DNA from: Atherinomorus stipes | Taxonomy: Eukaryota; Chordata; Actinopteri; Atheriniformes; Atherinidae | Direction: 5' to 3' | Length of the DNA: 64,000 bases | NCBI GenBank assembly: GCA_023101725.1 | Contig: JALJCO010010529.1 | Span: 124,001-188,000 of the forward strand | Shown here: one piece after another, positions 1-10,796 of the stretch | Layout: each line of letters begins with the position of its first letter | Position numbering within the stretch: the stretch's first letter is position 1 | Program-made: the position numbers and the translations under genes | The notes under the pieces: generated by a model | Databases searched by the model: none | Seen by the model: the letters and a program-made list of their open reading frames with translations, nothing else | What the model was told of the DNA's origin: nothing

Positions 1-718
1 AATAAATTCAAAGCTGTGTTTCTGAGTAGTTCTGCATTCAAATCATCATGAACCAATAGCAGGTCCTAAAAGGCAGCTCAGACAAAATGGGGGCCACCGG
101 GGGGGGCACAAGCTGCCCTGCTCTGCCCATTTAGAGCTAGCAAGGAGGCAGCATGAAGAGCCAGCTCTGAGTGATGTGGAGGGGTCACCGCGCTGACTCC
201 GCCCACACCTCAGAGGTGAAGAGTGGGGGAGGGGTCACCACGCTGACTCCGCCCACACCTCAGAGGTGAAGAGTGGGGGAGGGGTCACCGCGCTGACTCC
301 GCCCACACCTCAGAGGTGAATATCTAACAAACTGCTGGCGCTCTGCAGAAGCGGTCCTGGAACATGGCACAGGTTTTGTGATTTTAGCTAAAAACATCAT
401 CTAATTTGAAGACCGCCGAGAACGTTTTAGATAACGAAAAGGTGGGCTGGAGGGGATCTGGTAACGTTTTAATCAAGTGAGATAAAGCTGGAAGCTTCTT
501 TGTGTTCCAGCTGGAAAATCCCTTCATATTATCTCATACGAGCTTTTAGATGCTTCAGATAGTTTAGAATGAGCTAGAAGGTGGAAATGACCTGGAAACC
601 ATTTATCTGATATGTGAATGGAAACCAGAACTATTTCCAGTTAAAGACGAAAGTCTGACCTGCAGCGGAGACTCCCACAAGCTTTGCCTGGTTTAAAACG
701 GAGCTGGTCCTTCCTCAG
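1..718 (+). other. Intronic sequence upstream of first visible chitinase exon
   Basis: No coding exon is recognisable here. The chitinase exon that should precede position 719 (the conserved GGWNFG region) is not found, so this stretch is read as part of an intron whose upstream exon lies outside the window. It contains a short three-copy tandem repeat (listed separately). The interval ends in a splice acceptor AG at 717-718. Confidence 0.6.
177..320. repeat. Three-copy 50-bp tandem repeat
   Basis: The block containing CGCTGACTCCGCCCACACCT occurs at 191, 241 and 291, an exact 50-bp period. The copies are nearly identical (CACCG versus CACCA in one). It lies in the presumed chitinase intron. 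No function can be assigned. Confidence 0.85.
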
Positions 719-2332
719 ATTCTCCATCATGGTGTCCACGCCAGCCAACCGACAGAAGTTCATCCAGTCTTCCATCAAGTTCCTGAGGACTCATGGATTT
801 GATGGCCTGGATCTGGACTGGGAGTATCCTGGTGCTCGTGGAAGTCCTCCGGAGGACAAGCAGAGGTTCACTCTGCTCTGCAGGGTGGGTTCAGCTTTGC
901 TCCGTAGATCCAAGCTGTAGAGCTGGACATGACTGAGTGTCTCTGTGGTGCACGCTGCAGGAACTTGCTGCTGCCTACGCAGCCGAGGCCAAGTCCACCG
1001 GCAACCCTCAGCTCATGCTGACCGCTGCTGTGTCCGCTGGAAAGGGAACCATCGATGGAGGATACGAGATCGCTGAGATTGCCAAGTGAGTGTTCAGTTC
1101 CCAGGAATTCCTCATAAGGACTTGGTGGGAGCCGTGTTTTATCCCTGCTCTTCTTTCTTCCAGGGAACTAGACTTCATCAATGTGATGACCTACGACTTC
1201 CATGGAACCTGGGAGCAGTTCACTGGACACAACAGCCCTCTGTTCCGCGGCTCGCAGGACTTTGGGGACCTCATCTACTTCAACACTGTGAGTAAAACTG
1301 TAGATTGAACAAAGTGACCTCAGTGGTCTCTCTCTGTAAGAAGTTCTTATTATTCCACTGATGTTTACAGGACTACGCCATGAAGTACTGGAGAGACAGC
1401 GGTACCCCGGTGGAGAAGCTGAGGATGGGATTCGCTGCTTACGGTCGCACTTTCCGTCTGACATCATCAAACACTGGTGTTGGAGCTCCGGCGAGCGGAC
1501 CTGCAGCAGCTGGTCCATTTACACGGGAAGCCGGATTCTGGGCCTACTATGAGGTAAAGCTCGGAGATAAAACACATCCCAGATGAAAGTTCAGTGAAAG
1601 AGAAAAATCTGCTAACTAAAGAAAAGCACCGCTAACTCCATGATATCTTTGACGTAGATCTGCACCTTCCTGAAAGGCGCCACTGTTCAGTGGATTGATG
1701 ACCAGAAAGTCCCATATGCCTTTAAAAGCAATGAGTGGGTTGGATTTGACAACCAGGAGAGCTATGAGACCAAAGTACGACGGCCTGGCTTTGCATCATC
1801 TTTGCAGATTTGATGCTCTTGCAGAATGTACAAGCTGGTTCCACCACTCTGCTTTCCCCCCCCCCACAGGTGCGCTACCTGCAGGAGCAAAAGTTTGGCG
1901 GTGCTTTTGTTTGGGCCCTCGACTTAGATGACTTTGCCGGGAAATTCTGTGGCGAAGGCAGCCACCCGCTGCTGTCCCACCTGAACAAACTTCTTAACAT
2001 TGGTAAGTCTGAGGTTCATTTCTGCAGATTCTTGTGTTTCCATGTGTCAGACTCAACCATCCCTCCTCTTCCTTTCTCCTCCAGAGCTCCCCCCACTGCC
2101 GCCGACCACCACTCCTAAACCTGGTGCCAGCACCACGTCCCCAACCACCACTGCCACCACCACCACACATGCCCCCGGACCCGGCTTCTGCAACGGCAAA
2201 CCCGACGGGCTGTACCCCAACCCTGATGACAGGAACAGCTTCTACATGTGCGCTGGTGGCATCACCCACATCAGGCAGTGCGGAGCCGGATCTGTCTTTG
2301 ATGACAGCTGCAAGTGCTGTGTCTGGCCCTGA
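719..2332 (+). CDS. chia: Chitinase (GH18 + C-terminal chitin-binding domain), 3' seven coding exons
   Basis: Secreted chitinase of the acidic mammalian chitinase type, which cleaves beta-1,4-linked N-acetylglucosamine polymers. Exons: 719-884, 961-1085, 1164-1287, 1371-1553, 1658-1774, 1870-2002 and 2085-2332. All have AG/GT borders and reading phases that join without a stop, giving about 364 residues. The first exon has the GH18 catalytic signature [11 protein letters not shown] intact; the proton-donor Glu codon is 822-824. Later exons give the [25 protein letters not shown] and [14 protein letters not shown] blocks typical of the family. The last exon encodes a Thr/Pro-rich linker and a peritrophin-A (CBM14) domain with six cysteines, starting [12 protein letters not shown] and ending CKCCVWP. 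Family members are about 470-480 residues, so roughly 110 N-terminal residues with the signal peptide lie before the window. Nothing visible is broken. The precise teleost paralogue (chia.1 to chia.6) cannot be decided here. Confidence 0.93.
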
Positions 2333-2341
2333 GCTGTGTGC

Positions 2342-2368
2342 ATTAAATCTGATTAAAAGACAATTAAA
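2342..2368 (+). terminator. Probable polyadenylation signals of the chitinase gene
   Basis: Three closely spaced ATTAAA hexamers (2342, 2352 and 2363) lie 10-36 bases after the chitinase stop codon. ATTAAA is the commonest variant of the poly(A) signal. A canonical AATAAA also occurs at 2566. Which one is used cannot be told from sequence alone. Confidence 0.5.
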
Positions 2369-2371
2369 AGC

Positions 2372-2920
2372 CTGAGACCAAAAAATGACTGTAAATATCT
2401 TTTTCTATGCACTGTGTACACGGTCATTCTCTCCATCATAGGCGTTGTACAGCATTAGTGTGTAATTCTTGTTAAATATGTTATTCAGGTTGCAGGTTGC
2501 AAACAAAAATACTGAAGCTGTTTGGGAGAATTGAGAACTTTTAAATCAGTGTCTTACTAATTGGAAATAAAAGTGTAAGCAATTACTTCCTGTTTTTAAA
2601 AAAAGATTCTAGAAAATAAATTGGCCTTTTAAAAGCGGTCTGGAGTGTCATCTCTACACATGCAGAACATTGTGGTATGAAAACTGTCCAAAACCCCTGA
2701 GTAAGAGAACAGTGTTCACTTCAGTGATCACACAGAAATAACTGTGTTGAAAAGTGTGTGCAGGTTACAAAAACTTTTAGAAATCCTCAATGAAAGCATC
2801 CCAAACCTGACAAAAAGAATGCTGAATGGTTGAAAATTTCACCGATGATTCATCGAGAGTTTTCATCTCAGACAAACCTGATTTCACTCATTTATTAATT
2901 ATGATAAATAAATCATTCTA
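2372..2920. other. Intergenic, AT-rich, no gene seen
   Basis: No extended reading frame, RNA gene or clear transposon end is visible. It may include chitinase 3' UTR up to the AATAAA at 2566. Confidence 0.5.
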
Positions 2921-3044
2921 CCTGGCGACCTGTCCAGGGTGTACCCCGCCTCTCGCCTGATAATAGCTGGGTTAGGCTCCAGCAACCCCCGCAACCCTGA
3001 ACTACAGTAGATAAGCGGTACAGAAAGTGACTGACTGACTGACC
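2921..3044 (+). mobile_element. 3' tail of an L2-like (fish Maui-type) non-LTR element
   Basis: The run CCTGGCGACCTGTCCAGGGT, followed by a TACCCCGCC block, a GGCTCCAGCA block and GATAAGCGGTACAG, then a short (GACT)n tail, is a very common 3' end of fish L2/Maui LINEs and of SINEs that borrow it. Only the tail is present, with no coding part. The assignment is from memory of the motif. Confidence 0.55.
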
Positions 3045-3299
3045 AATCATTCTACCCCAAGACATAAATAAACGGTGATGGCAGCAGCAGGTCTGCAGGT
3101 GACATGATCCAGTCAAATCTGACACCATGTGGACCTGCAGGAGGGGGAGGAGAGGACAGCTCATGTGGTCCAGTCAAAGTCCAGACCTCCAGAGAGCTGT
3201 GCAGAAATCAAGCGGCAACTTTGGCAGTAAGTAAGGGCCATGTGGATGTGAAAAAAAGAATGCAGTTCCTTCCACATCCACGGACTTCAAAAGGAAGTC

Positions 3300-4070
3300 A
3301 AGGTGACAGAGTTCTGCATAGGAACTTTTGGCCAGGGGGAAGCTCGCACCTTTTTGGGTTCCTGAACCTTTTGTTGTGGTCTCCCGGCTGGGCCCGGAGC
3401 ATCCTGTGTATGTCGCGCGGCCAGAAGGAAAGAACAGGCCCACAAAAACCATAATCTGCGTGTATGCCCAGGAGGCTGTTTCAGAGAGGCGAGAGCAACA
3501 GCGAGAGCACTTTTGGCCGGCTGACCTTCATCGGGACCGTGGGGCCCCCGGGCTCCCTCAGTTAGGTATGGTAGACCGGGAATAGCACTTACTGGGAGTC
3601 AATGGGGAGGGCAGAGGGGGGTCACAGGAGAATGGAACCAGTATTGGCACCCAGGCACTCCCAGAGGGTTAATTTTGGGGTCCCTCCAGCAGGGTATGGT
3701 CTGTAGTTGGTGGTCTGGACAACCACAGTTAAAGGGGGAGGTAAAATGTCAAGTTCAAGTTTGTGTCTTAGTCTTATGCATGATGCCTGGGGGGGGTCAG
3801 ACTATGACAAGGGGACTCTGTTAAATCCTGGTGAAAATACCTGCATCTAAACGATGGCTGCAGTCGGACAGCAGGTGGCTTCAATCAGGCAGGTTGGGAC
3901 ACTCCATCAGCTGATTGAAAGAGGCAGCAGTTCACCAGTTCTCTGCACTGGTGAGGAGCAGAGCTGACCCAGGCTGCATCCAAGCGCAGCATTCCTCACC
4001 ACCGTATTAAAATGATAGATCAGTCTGATTGCTGCACACTTTGTGCAGCTAAATAAATCACCCTGATGAT
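3300..4070 (+). mobile_element. Ty3/gypsy-like retrotransposon 3' remnant (integrase C-terminus, PPT, LTR)
   Basis: A frame from 3328 reads FWVPEPFVVVSRLGPEHPVY followed by ARPEGKNRPTKT. This resembles the C-terminal end of fish gypsy-type integrases, where a Pro-Val-Tyr-x-x-Arg-Pro segment precedes the element's 3' end. Downstream at about 3733-3745 is a purine tract (TTAAAGGGGGAGG), a plausible polypurine tract, followed shortly by TGTCAAG, a plausible LTR start. The rest of pol is missing. The right boundary near 4070 is a guess. Confidence 0.4.
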
Positions 4071-4263
4071 CATTTGGCAGGAGAGATGATAGTGAGAGAA
4101 AACTTGATGAAATGTTGATTTAACTTAAGTTTGCTGACAGACCTTTTTATTTATCTGAAAGGTTCTTCTAGTTTCAGCTCAACTGCACAGCATAAATCAC
4201 GCTCCTGGTTTGAATCCTATAAAGTCAATCTATGATGATAATTTGATATGAAGGGGGGATTAA

Positions 4264-4679
4264 ATGTTTGAGAGTGACAGGACATACGAGAGCCTGCACG
4301 GGGCGCGATCCCCACCCAGAGGAAAATTTTACTTCTCAAAGTTTTCTCTTTTGCATCTCAGGAGACAAAAAGTAGATCTCATCTCAGCCTCATTCAGGTT
4401 TCAAATCATTCTCATGAATGTCTCTTTTGTTTCTCCGAAAATTCAGCAAGAGAAATCATCTTATTTGAGACTTAATGCAGACATGCTGAGAATTATTTGA
4501 GAAAATGACTGATATCTCCTTTGGAACTGGAAGTGAGACCAGGTTGAGATTTTGTGAAACTTTTCCATCTGGAGACGAGATTGACAAACAGGAGAAATGA
4601 GCCGTTGTCTCATTCAGCTCTTAGTGGATCTCACATTTGTCTAAAAGTAAATGAGACCTTTATGAGATCATTTTTCCAA
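4264..4679. other. Unclassified AT-rich interspersed sequence
   Basis: It holds an open frame of 78 codons with no recognisable domain. Several GAGACC and GAGATT motifs recur irregularly. It is probably part of a degenerate transposon continuing into the next feature. No gene is supported. Confidence 0.3.
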
Positions 4680-4852
4680 AATCATTTTCCTCTGGGCGTC
4701 TCTAAAATGTGCGTAAGCAGGTCTGTAGTTTGCTTAAAGTTACGCACATTTCTAAGCTAGCTTTTTTCTATAAATCCCAACTCTTGCGTAAGAAGTTGCT
4801 TACACACTTCCTAGCCCGGGTTTGTGCGTAAGCAAGCTTTAGAAATGAGGCC
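4680..4852. repeat. End of a dispersed fish repeat with GTGCGTAAGC motifs
   Basis: GTGCGTAAGCAGG at about 4709, TTACGCACATTTC at about 4740 and GTGCGTAAGCAAGCTT at about 4825 form short inverted and direct repeats. The stretch ends in TTTAGAAATGAGGCCCC. It looks like the subterminal part of a non-autonomous DNA transposon. The superfamily is unknown. Confidence 0.4.
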
Positions 4853-4914
4853 CCAGCTCAGTAGCTTTCCAGTTATGATCCCCCTTACCAAAAAGTAGTA
4901 TATGCAAGTATACT

Positions 4915-5542
4915 TTAAAGGAACATTGTGTAATCGGGAGCAGCTTCCTCGTACGTTTCATGCTGCATTCGCGTGAAACCGGGCAGACCGACGACATCCG
5001 CTGCATGTAAAGTTATCACCGGCCTCTATGTGAAGACGTGGTCCGTCAGTTACAGTGACATCAGTCCAGATCTGATTTGTTGTCATGGCGATGTCGTATT
5101 GTTTTCCCTGACCCATGTTTTACCGTCTTTCGCTCGGCTTCATTGATTAAAATGACATCTGGTTTGTTACCAACGGCCGTCTGCCCGACTGCACGTGAAC
5201 GCAGCATCAGTGAGACGCTGGTTTCTCCCACTGCAGCGCGGTGACTTTTCAAAGGCATTACCTCGAACTGAGCTGAAAACTCCGGTGTGTCCGGTGAGTT
5301 TCTGTGTTTTCCTGCTGTCACGCTTCTCCCGAACGCAAAAACATGGAGATACGACATGGCAGCCCCCACCGAGCCGCCCCGCTCGATGTGTAAATGAATG
5401 ATACGAACGGCAAATTTAGAACTTAGAGGAGCACTTCAGTTTGTTGATGGGAGTGATTACTGATTAATGAAAAAACACTTTTGAACCAAATAATCAGTTT
5501 TTGTGAATAAAACACAGGAGAACTTACACAATATCCCTTTAA
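4915..5542 (+). mobile_element. TTAA-target MITE, copy 1 (forward)
   Basis: The element starts TTAAAGGAACATTGTGTAAT and ends in the imperfect inverted form CACAATATCCCTTTAA. The terminal inverted repeat is about 19 bp and the target duplication is TTAA (4915-4918 and 5539-5542). Length is about 628 bp with no transposase. TTAA targets are typical of piggyBac and Kolobok elements; which of the two cannot be decided. A full inverted copy lies 215 bp downstream. Confidence 0.75.
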
Positions 5543-5757
5543 CTATACTAATTTTAAACTTTAAATAAGACAGTATACTTTCAGTTTACTATTTATGTAC
5601 TTATCAGAAATGTTCTTAAAGTTAACTTGGTATTTACTAATAAATATACTGGAAGTTTAACATATTTAACCTATAGGCTACTGATATTTAAACTTTTGAC
5701 CAATATACTTTAATAGTAGTACATTTTCAAACATACTGGTTTCTTTGATACTAGAGT

Positions 5758-6381
5758 TTAAAGGGATATTAAGTTCTCCTGTTATTTATTCACAAAAACT
5801 GATTATTTGGTTCAAAAGTGTTTTTTCATTAATCAGTAATCACTCCCATCAACAAACTGAAGTGCTCCTCTAAGTTCTAAATTTGCCGTCCGTATCATTC
5901 ATTTACACATCGAGCGGGGCGGCTCGGTGGGGGCTGCCATGTCGTATCGCCATGTTTTTACGTTCAGGAGAAGCGTGACAGCAGGAAAACACAGAAACTC
6001 ACCGGACACACCGGAGTTTTCAGCTCAGTTCGAGGTAATGCCTTTGAAAAGTCACCGCGCTGCAGTGGGAGAAACCAGCGTCTCACTGATGCTGCATTCA
6101 CGTGCAGTCGGGCAGACGGCCGTTGGTAACAAACCAGATGTCATTTTAATCAATGAAGCCGAGCGAAAGACTGTAAAACATGGGTCAGGGAAAACAATAC
6201 GACATCGCCATGACAACCGAACAGATGTGGACTGATGTCACTGTAACTGACGGACCACATCTTCACATAGAGGCCGGTGATAACTTTACATGCAGCGGAT
6301 GTCGTCGGTCTGCCCGGTTTCACGCGAACGCAGCATGAAAAGTACGAGGGAGCTGCTCCCGATTACACAGTGTCCCTTTAA
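5758..6381 (-). mobile_element. TTAA-target MITE, copy 2 (inverted)
   Basis: This is the reverse complement of the element at 4915-5542, matching along nearly its whole length. It starts TTAAAGGGATATTAAGTTCT and ends ACACAGTGTCCCTTTAA, bounded by TTAA at 5758-5761 and 6378-6381. A 102-codon open frame in each copy appears only because the copies are alike; it has no known domain. The 215-bp spacer is AT-rich with repeated AGTATACTTT motifs. Confidence 0.75.
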
Positions 6382-6589
6382 ATGTTACTGGACCTGTCAT
6401 GCTCCGTTCAGCCGTCAGTGTGCAGCGCTCTCTCTCCTGCTGATTTCCTGGCTCTCTCCACCTGTGCAGTTCCCTATTTAAACACCTGCTTATCGTCTGT
6501 TGCTTCCACAATTTTCAAGCCTTGTTCACAGCTCCAGTCTTGCTACCCTGACCTCTGCCTTTGAGTAGTTTTTTTTTACCTCCTTGTTG

Positions 6590-6785
6590 CAGACCTCATC
6601 TCTAGATGAGTTGGACTGTATTCTAAAAAAAACCCACCATAAATAAAAGTCCTGGCCCTGATGGCTTGCCATTTGAATTTTATAGAACCTTTTGGGAAGA
6701 TCTATGAGGCCTGATTTTTGCTGTTTTTGAAAACTGTTTAAGCTCAGGTGAATTGGTAAAATCAATGAAACAAGGTCTTATTACA
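6590..6785 (+). mobile_element. L1-like LINE ORF2 fragment (reverse transcriptase start), left part
   Basis: The + strand reads NKSPGPDGLPFEFYRTFWED at about 6640-6705, the conserved first part of the L1 reverse transcriptase. A shifted continuation resembling the CLxSGELxxSMKQGLI block follows. Stops and frameshifts break it. The fragment ends exactly where the BEL/Pao LTR begins at 6786. The 3' end of a similar LINE resumes near 9850, so the two may once have been one element. Confidence 0.6.
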
Positions 6786-6931
6786 TGTCGAGTTATCAAG
6801 ATACTTGATGGCCTGACTCGACCAGGGTTGGCACAGAGGACGCAGGAACCAACTCAATTCGATCCTTTTTATTTGACTTTGTTTCTTTGGCTGGAAATAG
6901 GTTGATAACCTCAAAGAGAAACAGACAGACA

Positions 6932-7708
6932 GGCCGTGTCCCAATCCGTGCACTTGAGCACTTCAAACACTGTTTTTGAGTGTGTAGTGCACACATGGTG
7001 TCATTTAAGCCAAAAATTCAGTATACTGAAAGTACCAGGATGTTTCCCTTATCACGCCCAAAAATGCAGTGCAGAATGAAGCACACTACTCGCACTAAAC
7101 AGACGCCATGTTGCTGACGTAGAGGAAGAGGCGGGACTTTCAAACTGCTTTCAAAGCTGAATAACGGCGGTGAACAAAGCGGTGGCGACCCCTGCTGCAC
7201 TGGAGGCGGTATTGTACTGATTTAAGTAACGTTTGTGAAATGATTTAGACAATAAAGGGGGAGGGGGGCCAGGGAGAGGGGGCTGGGGAGGACCGGGTGA
7301 GTCCCCGCGCCAGGTAAACACGGCCCTGGGGAGGCCTAACCCCCAAACCCCCGGGGTTAAGGGCCCCCCTAAGAGAGGGGGGAAAGAGGGCCAATCCCCC
7401 GGGGAATAAAAGAAAAAAAAAAAAAAAAAAAAAAAATAATCACTGATGTATATTGTGGCATGCTACCAAGCTGTTCACTCCCTGATGACAGTTATGATCT
7501 GGTCGTGTGTTTGAGGCTGCGGTTATACCGGCTCAGTAGAGTTAGCTCAGGTTAGCGGGCAATGCTAGTCCGCCACTTCCTGCAAGTGCAGTGCTCTGTT
7601 TGGGTCAGCATTTAGCAAAAATAGTGTACACTACAAACAAAGTACACAGTGCGCACTATGCCCTAAATTCCAGTGCACTCAGGAAAGTGCGTGGATTGAG
7701 ACACGGCC
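6932..7708. mobile_element. PIF/Harbinger-like MITE, copy 1
   Basis: Termini are GGCCGTGTCCCAATCC and, inverted, GGATTGAGACACGGCC. They are flanked by the 3-bp duplication ACA (6929-6931 and 7709-7711). A second member of the family is at 33723-34304, with its own 3-bp duplication. Three-bp target sites and GGCC-type ends fit PIF/Harbinger. It has no transposase. This copy carries an extra GC-rich insert at about 7250-7436. Confidence 0.65.
7250..7436 (+). repeat. GC-rich insert ending in poly(A) inside the MITE
   Basis: Compared with the second MITE copy, about 185 extra bases are present between TTTAGACAATAA and AATAATCACTGATG. The insert is extremely G/C-rich with short palindromes (GGGGTTAAGGGCCCCCC) and ends in about 28 A residues. 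The short direct repeat AATAA on both sides suits retroposition of a polyadenylated RNA. The source RNA is not recognised. Low-quality or mis-assembled sequence is the main alternative. Confidence 0.4.
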
Positions 7709-8151
7709 ACAGAGATTAGTTTATCATATATCACACATGTAACCACATTAGCGTGTCCTTGAATTTAAACTTAGCAAATCAAACTAACTCAAATTTCAAA
7801 TCAAGGCAAACATGATGCTTTACAATAACAAAATGTAAAGTGATAAACAGAAAATAAAGAGATATATACCAATAGCGTCTCTGTGCTCTGACTCACTACA
7901 CCCAGGGCAGGCAGACAAAGGCCCACAGGTGCACTCTCACAGGTAATCAGTGCCAGTGCATCTTGCTCTCTGTCTCTGACACCAAGTGAACACCTGTGCT
8001 CTCTACTGCCCTCTGACATACACCAAATAACTATTCACCATATAACAAAGTAAGAATAGGCAAACTAAAAAAAACATGAAAGAATAAATAAACATGTATA
8101 ACTCAACACCTCCCACTTGAGCTCCTGGTTAATGAACCTAAGGAGGTCACG

Positions 8152-9700
8152 TCAGTCTTTTTTCAGCTGTTCTTCAATGGGAAGCAGGACTATCATGCGT
8201 TGAACATCCCGGTGAAGGATGGTAGAGGGGATCCTGGACGACAGTCTTCCTGTGTGTTCCCTTTGCTTTTGCACTGTACCTTCGTTTCTGATTGGAACAG
8301 CCGGGTAGCTTGGGAAAGTCCTCACATTCACATCCCTCACAATTCAGGGTTCACACTGACGACTCTGCCGAGCTTGTACCGTCCTCTCAAAGCATTTTCA
8401 TCCGCCAGCCACACGTCTCCCACTGAGACGTTCCGTTGCTTTGTGTGCCATTTGCTCCTGATGAACAGGGTGGGGCCAGCCAGCTCACACCACTTCCTCC
8501 AGAACCCGTTCACTTCTTGCTCAATCCTTTCAGCCTTTTATAGGAATACTCTTCAAACTGAAAATCTCCAGGATCTCCTCTTGGGCCAACCCGACCCAGT
8601 AAGAGTGTGTTTGGGGTGACATACTCCACAAGGTCTTCACTACTTTGCACTCTGGCATCTATGGGTCGTTCATTCACCAAGTTTGCTGCCATGAAGAGAA
8701 ATGTCTGGAACTCACCCCATGTGAAGACTCCATCACCACAGAGATTATTCAAGGCTCTTTTCATTAAACGGACTGCTGCTTCTGCTGCTCCATTCCTATG
8801 GGGGGAGTCTGCCGGGTGGAACTTCCAAGACCACTCTGTCCCATTCCCTGCAGCTTCAACCTCCAGTTCATCTTTGTTCAGTTTATCTAAGAAACTTTGA
8901 AGTTCCTTCTGTGCAGGTTTTGCTCCCACAAAATTTGTCCCAGCATCTGACCACAGTTTCCTTGGGTGTCCTCTGAGAGATGTGAATCTCTTGTAAGCCA
9001 AGAGAAAACCTTCTGATGACTGGTCACTCACAACATCAGTGTGAACAGCTCTTGAAGCCATGCAGCAGAATACAACGCCCCAGACTTTCAGTTTAGTCCT
9101 CTTTGACTTCATATGGGCCAAACAAATCAACACTCGTGAATTCAAATGGATTTGAAGGGCTCACCCTTTCTGATGGCAGCTCACTCATCACTTGCTGACA
9201 TTGCTTTGCTCTTCCTGCAGACAACACGGCTGTCAACCACTTTCTTTGCAAGTCTTCGACCTTTAATCCCCCAGGCTTTCTTCCTCATCCTGAGGAGTGT
9301 TCCTGCTACACCTTCATGGTTTGTATTGTGGGCCTCTCTTGCTATCAACATGGATACCCACGCTCCATATGGTATGATTGGTACCGCAGATTTATCTTCA
9401 GCAAATACTTGAACTCTGCCTCCACAGACTAACAGTCCAGAATTTTCATCTCTGTATACCACCAGTCTGTTAAGGGCTGTAACTGGAAATGTGTCCCCTT
9501 CTTGAGCCTCAAGGAAGAGACGTCTGAGTGCGTCTTTCCGTTTCCTTACTGTCAGTGTTGTTACTTTGCTTCTCACTTGTCCGCTGCCTTTCTTTTTAAT
9601 ATTCAGCCAGTTCTTCGCAGCACGCTGGACCCATGGTGACAATGTTGACTAGTTTGTTCAAGTTACTGTATCTCCTGACATCCACAAGACTGTGGGGTTT
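8152..9700 (-). pseudogene. BEL/Pao retrotransposon pol remnant: integrase and C-terminal domain
   Basis: Read on the - strand, 9700 to 9181 gives the zinc-binding N-terminal part of a BEL/Pao integrase (HEGVAGTLLRMRKKAW, then VVCRK). From 9145 to 8510 comes the integrase core (VHTDVVSDQSSEGFLLAYKR, LWSDAGTNFVGAKP, FHPADSPHRNGAAEA), with two Asp blocks and the Glu expected for a DDE catalytic site. From 8500 to 8152 is the C-terminal domain with LAGPTLFIRSKWH, GDVWLADENALRG and LHRDVQRMIVLLP. At least three breaks interrupt the frame: near 9640, between the zinc-binding and core parts near 9150, and near 8340. Gag, protease and reverse transcriptase are absent. In life such an enzyme inserts retrotransposon DNA into the genome; this copy is dead. 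Confidence 0.85.
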
Positions 9701-9849
9701 AGTTAGGTTTTATTTGTGGAGGGATCTTCAAAGCTTATTTGAGTGGTTGACAGGTGTTGCAAAAATGCAACAATGTTCATATCAGAAGAACTTTGCAAAC
9801 CATGATGAGAGCTCCCCCTAAAACACTGTCTTCATGGAAATGAATCTTT

Positions 9850-10415
9850 CCTTCCTTATCTTTATGTAACATAAGGTCCATTCATAATAAATTTACAGTG
9901 CCAAACAAAATTAAAGAAGTTCATATTAAAATTCTTCACAACTTCTTCATGCAACCTGTATTTATCTAAATTTATGGATATTTACCCAGAATGTTGTTTT
10001 TGTGGAGCTGAATTTGAATCAGTGATTCATTTGTTCTTCAAATGCCCTTTCACTGTAAAGTTTTGAACATAAATTGCAGTTTTATGTACTTCTTTTAGTT
10101 ACCTCATAGATATTACAGAAGAAATGGTATAATTTCTCATTTGCAACACTAGACTGGCTCCATTAAACAGTGTGGTTAAAATCCTGTGCTTGCTTGGAAA
10201 AGGACATATTTATAAGTGCAGTTACAGCTACCAGCCCAAATTTTAGTCATTTTTGTGCTGAGTTAAAGATTCTTACTGAATCCCTAAGCTAAGTTTTTTT
10301 AAAAAAAACATGCTATTAAAACTCATCAGATTTTAAAAACGATTGAGAAATCAATACTTTAGTAGACTCTCATTAGATGGATAAATTTACTACCTCATAC
10401 TTGAGTACTGCATTA

Positions 10416-10456
<41 letters not shown>

Positions 10457-10779
10457 ATGTGTGTGTGTTTTTGCATGTGTACATACACATAAATATTTAT
10501 TTTTGTTTGATTATTTATTTTGGGTATCATTTCTTTCTTTGTAGTGTTTATTTTGCTTTTGCTTTGCTTTTATCTATTTTTTTTTAATCTATTGGGGAGT
10601 TTTGTGTACTTTTTTCTCCTTTCCAAAATGCATCATTATACATGCGTGTAATGTAATATATCACACATCCATCACGTTACCAGTTCGTTATAAATATCAA
10701 GTGTCAAATGCATTGTTATGATTGTATGTATATATGTTTGAAAATTTTAAAATAAATGATGGGGGGGGGGGGGGGGGGG
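9850..10779 (+). mobile_element. L1-like LINE ORF2 C-terminus and 3' end
   Basis: The + strand reads VPNKIKEVHIKILHNFF, then in another frame a zinc-finger-like segment CCFCGAEFESVIHLFFKCPF. This is the usual carboxyl end of fish L1 ORF2. A long AT-rich 3' UTR with a (TG)n tract follows, and the element finishes with AAATAAATGAT and a G homopolymer at about 10761-10779. All frames are broken. The left partner is at 6590-6785. Confidence 0.6.
10417..10472. repeat. (TG)n microsatellite
   Basis: An interrupted (TG)n tract with TATG interruptions, inside the LINE 3' UTR. Confidence 0.9.
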
Positions 10780-10796
10780 CATGACTGTTGGTCGTC

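Larger units (their letters stand above)
6786..8108 (-). mobile_element. BEL/Pao LTR (interrupted by a MITE)
   Basis: On the - strand the LTR starts TGTTGAGTTATAC at 8108 and ends GATAACTCGACA at 6786. This gives the TG...CA ends and an 11-bp imperfect terminal inverted repeat (TGTTGAGTTAT against TGTCGAGTTAT). A purine tract AAGTGGGAGG (8109-8118 on -) sits immediately before it as polypurine tract, and the integrase frame lies upstream. Without the inserted MITE the LTR is about 545 bp. An AATAAA and a TATATA-like stretch lie in its middle. The partner LTR is not in the window. Confidence 0.6.

Noticed and set aside
1994..2269. Gly-rich - strand frame over the last chitinase exon
   Set aside because: It is the antisense of the Thr/Pro-rich linker and chitin-binding domain of the chitinase.
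4915..6381. 102-codon frame found twice (5061-5369 on - and 5927-6235 on +)
   Set aside because: Its duplication is explained by the two inverted MITE copies. No domain, and such frames do not imply a conserved gene.
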